In this document: in pieces, positions 21,138 to 23,329 of the stretch
How positions within the stretch are numbered: position 1 is the stretch's first letter
How the letters are laid out: the number at the start of each line of letters is the position of its first letter
NCBI GenBank assembly: GCA_031277045.1
Contig: JAISLX010000095.1
Location: 1-23,329, forward strand
Source of the DNA: Treponema sp.
Lineage (GTDB): Bacteria > Spirochaetota > Spirochaetia > Treponematales > Breznakiellaceae
Length of the DNA: 23,329 nt
Direction of reading: 5' to 3'
Translations under genes and position numbers: made by a program
Notes under the pieces: model-generated
Databases searched by the model: none
The model's input: only the letters and a program-made list of their open reading frames with translations
Told to the model about the DNA's origin: nothing

Positions 21138-22418
21138 CTATTTTTGAGCCAGAATATCCTTTATCTCTTGTTCCCAAAGGTTAAGAGACTGCTGGGGATC
21201 CATACCCTGAAGAAGGATGCGCTGTACGCATTTTACCCCGGTTTGCCGGGAAGAAATTTGGCTGGTAATCGCATTGGCGGGAGCGGGCCAGGTTCCAACC
21301 CCCCGGGCCAGTTTTACCGCGTCCATAAACGAGCGGTTAACCGGATCGCGCCAGAAGGACGTATTTTCCGCGCCTTCAACGCAGGGAATCCACATGCCGC
21401 CAAGCTGGGCAACCAGGTCGGGATAGTAGTTTTCATCAAAGAAGTTAATGAGGAATTTTTTCGCCATTTCGGTCTGCTTGCCGTTCTTAAAAACCACCGC
21501 CGTATTGCCGCCGGCAAAGATAAACCGGCCTGCCGGCCCCTGCGGAATAGGGAGAATTTTGGTTTTTTCCAGGAGGGGATGTTTTTCGGTACGGAGTTGG
21601 GAATATACGCTTAACGTGTTATGGATGACCCCCACGGCGCCGGCCATGTAGGCGTTGTTATTTCCCATATCATCCCAGGTAACCGCCGAGGGCGGACACA
21701 AACCTTCTTTATACAGATTAACAATGAAAGCAAGGCCTTTCAGGGTTTCGGGGCTGTTGACCGTGACCTTAAGGTCTTTATCAACGATGATGCCGCCATG
21801 GCTCATTACTACCATGCGTACAAAGCTCTCCGCGTCTCCGCCGCCCGAGGCGCCCATGGGATAACCGAGGGCATAGAAATCATTTTTGGGATCATTGATA
21901 ATCCGGGCGTGCTCAAGCAGTTGGTCCAGGGTGTCAGGGAGGGGCAGGCCGTTTTTTTCCCATATATCCGCCCTTATGTGCATGCCTGAACCAAAAATAC
22001 AAAGGGGAACGACAAAATCGCCGCCGTCAACCTGGGCAATAGCTTTACCGGCTGCGGTAAACGGCACCGCGTTGAACACATCGGTAAGATCCACCAATTC
22101 ATTCATGGCGGCATACTGCTTGCCTACATCATCGTTTACCACGATAATATCCGGCGGATTCCTCGCCTCAATGGCGGCGCTTACCTTGGACTGGATATCG
22201 TTGTGGGGAACGACAACATATTCGGTTTCTACATTGTTATCTTTACCGAATTGTTCAAACCGGGCCCGGTTCAACTGGTTATAGGCCTGCACATATTCTG
22301 ATTTGTCCCAGATAACCAGCTTGCCGCCGCTTTTTCCTCCCTGCGACCGGGCTCCCGCATACGTTACGGTTGAAAGGCAAAGCAGCGCTAATAGGGCCAG
22401 AAAAAATCTTTTTTTCAT
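21138..22418 (-). CDS. Sugar ABC transporter substrate-binding protein (CUT1)
   Basis: A 426-residue secreted binding protein of the extracellular solute-binding family 1. The signal peptide MKKRFFLALLALLCLSTVTYA is followed by GARSQGG, with no lipobox Cys after the cleavage region, so it is probably free in the periplasm rather than lipid-anchored. The mature start GGKLVIWDKSEYVQAYNQL and the interior (RNPPDIIVVNDDVGKQYA, FAGGNTAVVFKNGKQTEMAKKF) are typical. Two ATGs are adjacent; GGAGGT lies 2 nt before 22421 and 5 nt before 22418, which favours 22418. It is first in a three-gene operon with two permeases. The ligand is unknown; the nearby uxaB/uxaA genes hint at uronides but are a separate unit. 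Confidence 0.92.
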   Translation of the reverse strand: MKKRFFLALLALLCLSTVTYAGARSQGGKSGGKLVIWDKSEYVQAYNQLNRARFEQFGKDNNVETEYVVVPHNDIQSKVSAAIEARNPPDIIVVNDDVGKQYAAMNELVDLTDVFNAVPFTAAGKAIAQVDGGDFVVPLCIFGSGMHIRADIWEKNGLPLPDTLDQLLEHARIINDPKNDFYALGYPMGASGGGDAESFVRMVVMSHGGIIVDKDLKVTVNSPETLKGLAFIVNLYKEGLCPPSAVTWDDMGNNNAYMAGAVGVIHNTLSVYSQLRTEKHPLLEKTKILPIPQGPAGRFIFAGGNTAVVFKNGKQTEMAKKFLINFFDENYYPDLVAQLGGMWIPCVEGAENTSFWRDPVNRSFMDAVKLARGVGTWPAPANAITSQISSRQTGVKCVQRILLQGMDPQQSLNLWEQEIKDILAQK

Positions 22419-22513
22419 CATCGACCTCCGTAAAAAAAATATATAAACAACCCTACGGCTGTTTTGAGCTTATAAAGGCTAAAACACCCACGCGGAAGAG
22501 ACATCAAGCATTA

Positions 22514-22541
22514 AGTATAGGTCCAAAAAACCATTTGTCAA
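22514..22541 (-). promoter_or_regulatory. Promoter of the ABC transporter operon
   Basis: A consensus TTGACA (22541-22536), 16 nt, then TATACT (22519-22514) on the minus strand. The start would be near 22507, giving an 86-90-nt leader before the binding-protein gene. I see no recognised riboswitch in that leader. Confidence 0.75.
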
Positions 22542-22552
22542 GTTTTTTCTGT

Positions 22553-22612
22553 TCCCAACGCTCGGCCAGCGCATATTTCGGCCATACGGAACCTGCGGAT
22601 AGAGCGTTAGGC
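22553..22612 (-). other. attC-like (integron recombination) site at the 3' end of the RhuM gene
   Basis: On the minus strand the 60-bp segment begins GCCTAAC, a perfect match to the R'' box RYYYAAC, and ends GTTGGGA, one base off the R' box GTTRRRY. The ends pair as CCTAACGCTC with GAGCGTTGGG (one G-T pair), and CGCA/TGCG can pair further inside. The length fits short attC sites. The RhuM stop codon TAA lies within GCCTAAC, as often seen in integron cassettes. The inner pairing is poor and no integrase is present, so this is a candidate only. Confidence 0.35.
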
Positions 22613-23077
22613 CTCGGGGGGCTCCGCTTTCCGGCCCCTTGTGGTTTGCGCGGCCGTTTCCAGTTCCTTAAGATAGCCGCGGTCCACATCCATAGCCCAG
22701 CCCTGGATGGTATAATCCTTGGCGATTTTATTGACCCATTTGCGAAACTGGACCGCCCGCGCCGATTTGACCTTGAAGCCCACGGCGATTATGGCTTGCA
22801 GGGCGTAGTGATCAACTTCCCGCTCAACCTGACGGCTTCCTTCATTTTGAACTATTAGAAATTTTCTAATAGTTGCCTCTTTTCCCGGTTCGGAATCTTC
22901 AAATATTTTTTTCAAGTGATAGTTTATGGTTGGCGCCTCAACGTTATACAGGGAGGCAGGCATTTTTTGGGTGAGCCAGATGTTTTCGTCCTGATACCGC
23001 TTTAGATTTAGTGTACCATAAAGAAATGAATAAGCAAATGCGAATGTCTCTTCTTCGGCAGCAGTGGGATTTGACAT
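22607..23077 (-). CDS. Short RhuM-family protein
   Basis: A 156-residue protein matching the N-terminal part of the RhuM virulence-protein family. The landmarks are IWLTQKMPASLYNVEAPTIN, YHLKKIFEDSE, IRKFLIVQNEG, VDHYALQAIIAVGFKVKS, and AVQFRKWVNKIAKDYTIQGWAMD. In full-length members (about 300 or more residues) this region is followed by a long C-terminal domain; here only KELETAAQTTRGRKAEPPEA remains. RhuM proteins are mobile, often near restriction and toxin loci, and their biochemical role is not established. The -35 box of murA overlaps its first codons. No Shine-Dalgarno sequence is seen. The stop lies inside an attC-like site, so it may be a captured cassette gene, natural or truncated. 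Confidence 0.8.
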   Translation of the reverse strand: MSNPTAAEEETFAFAYSFLYGTLNLKRYQDENIWLTQKMPASLYNVEAPTINYHLKKIFEDSEPGKEATIRKFLIVQNEGSRQVEREVDHYALQAIIAVGFKVKSARAVQFRKWVNKIAKDYTIQGWAMDVDRGYLKELETAAQTTRGRKAEPPEA

Positions 23078-23099
23078 AGCCGGTGTAAAGAACTACATT
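23071..23099 (+). promoter_or_regulatory. Promoter of murA (leaderless mRNA predicted)
   Basis: A perfect TTGACA (23071-23076), exactly 17 nt, then TACATT (23094-23099). Only TTAGCC separates it from the ATG at 23106, so the transcript should start on or next to the start codon. No Shine-Dalgarno sequence is possible in that space. The -35 overlaps the RhuM start codon on the other strand. Confidence 0.75.
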
Positions 23100-23105
23100 T
23101 TAGCC

Positions 23106-23329
23106 ATGATCGAGTACCTTATTGAGGGGGGGAGTCCCATCCGGGGGACAATTAAGGCCAGCGGCAACAAAAACGCCGCCCTTCCCTGTCTTGCCGCCGC
23201 GCTCCTTACTGATGAGCCGGTGATACTGCGGAACATCCCCAACATAGAAGACGTGCAGGTGACGCTGGAAATATACCGCGCCCTGGGGGGGACGGCCAAA
23301 GCCATCGGCCCCAACGCCTGGCGGCTGCG
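23106..23329 (+). CDS. murA: UDP-N-acetylglucosamine 1-carboxyvinyltransferase (3' end outside window)
   Basis: The first 74 residues of MurA, which adds enolpyruvate to UDP-GlcNAc in the first committed step of peptidoglycan synthesis in the cytoplasm. The start IEYLIEGGSPIRGTIKASGNKNAALP contains the family's conserved GxxxLxGxIxxSGAKNAxLP pattern, including the active-site Lys-Asn pair of GNKNA. This is followed by LLTDEPVILRNIPNIEDVQV, also typical. The fosfomycin-target Cys/Asp (about residue 115) lies beyond the window. ATG 23106 has no ribosome site but an excellent promoter directly upstream. Confidence 0.95.
   Translation, partial: MIEYLIEGGSPIRGTIKASGNKNAALPCLAAALLTDEPVILRNIPNIEDVQVTLEIYRALGGTAKAIGPNAWRL

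Noticed and set aside
1..23329. CRISPR arrays, rRNA, tRNA genes, insertion sequences, prophage
   Set aside because: No regularly spaced direct repeats, no cloverleaf or rRNA sequence, and no transposase, integrase or phage structural genes were recognised on either strand.

Overview
The window looks like chromosomal DNA of a spirochaete, most probably a Treponema-like member of the termite-gut lineage. The evidence is a class I (not class II) lysyl-tRNA synthetase, a lipoprotein followed by a treponemal-style outer-membrane barrel, and fairly GC-rich genes with several GTG/TTG starts. The species assignment is inference. Most genes are housekeeping or carbohydrate genes; the less ordinary content is in the non-coding DNA and in three small accessory loci.

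Layout: 1-638 (-) is the start of a DUF1538 membrane protein. 797-2917 (+) is malQ, convergent with class I lysS (3086-4807, -), with several hairpins between them. 5014-6958 (+) is a lipoprotein/outer-membrane barrel pair ending in a clear terminator, followed by a secreted transglutaminase-like protein (7181-8608). lgt (8825-9868, -) and an M29 aminopeptidase (10022-11131, +) diverge. An AT-rich RHH/RelE-type toxin-antitoxin pair (11271-11769) follows.

A minus-strand cluster encodes an UlaG-like metallo-hydrolase, tagaturonate reductase (uxaB) and altronate dehydratase (uxaA, 4-nt overlap), which fits hexuronate catabolism. Upstream lies thrS (16246-18096, -), preceded by a 295-nt T-box leader with a Thr ACC specifier. 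That leader has no terminator; instead the T-box sequence can pair with the ribosome-binding site, so control is probably translational. Just beyond it, on the opposite strand, a strong promoter and a strong terminator bracket only about 70 nt, a candidate small RNA. Next comes a PD-(D/E)XK-type nuclease-like gene, then a three-gene sugar ABC importer (solute-binding protein and two permeases, no ATPase). The window ends with a short RhuM-family gene, whose stop codon lies in an attC-like site, and the start of murA.

Four genes (lgt, the aminopeptidase, the nuclease-like gene, murA) have a good -10 box 5-8 nt before the ATG and no Shine-Dalgarno sequence, so they are predicted to be read from leaderless or nearly leaderless mRNAs. 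The other genes mostly have ordinary AGGAG-type sites, so two initiation modes appear to coexist.
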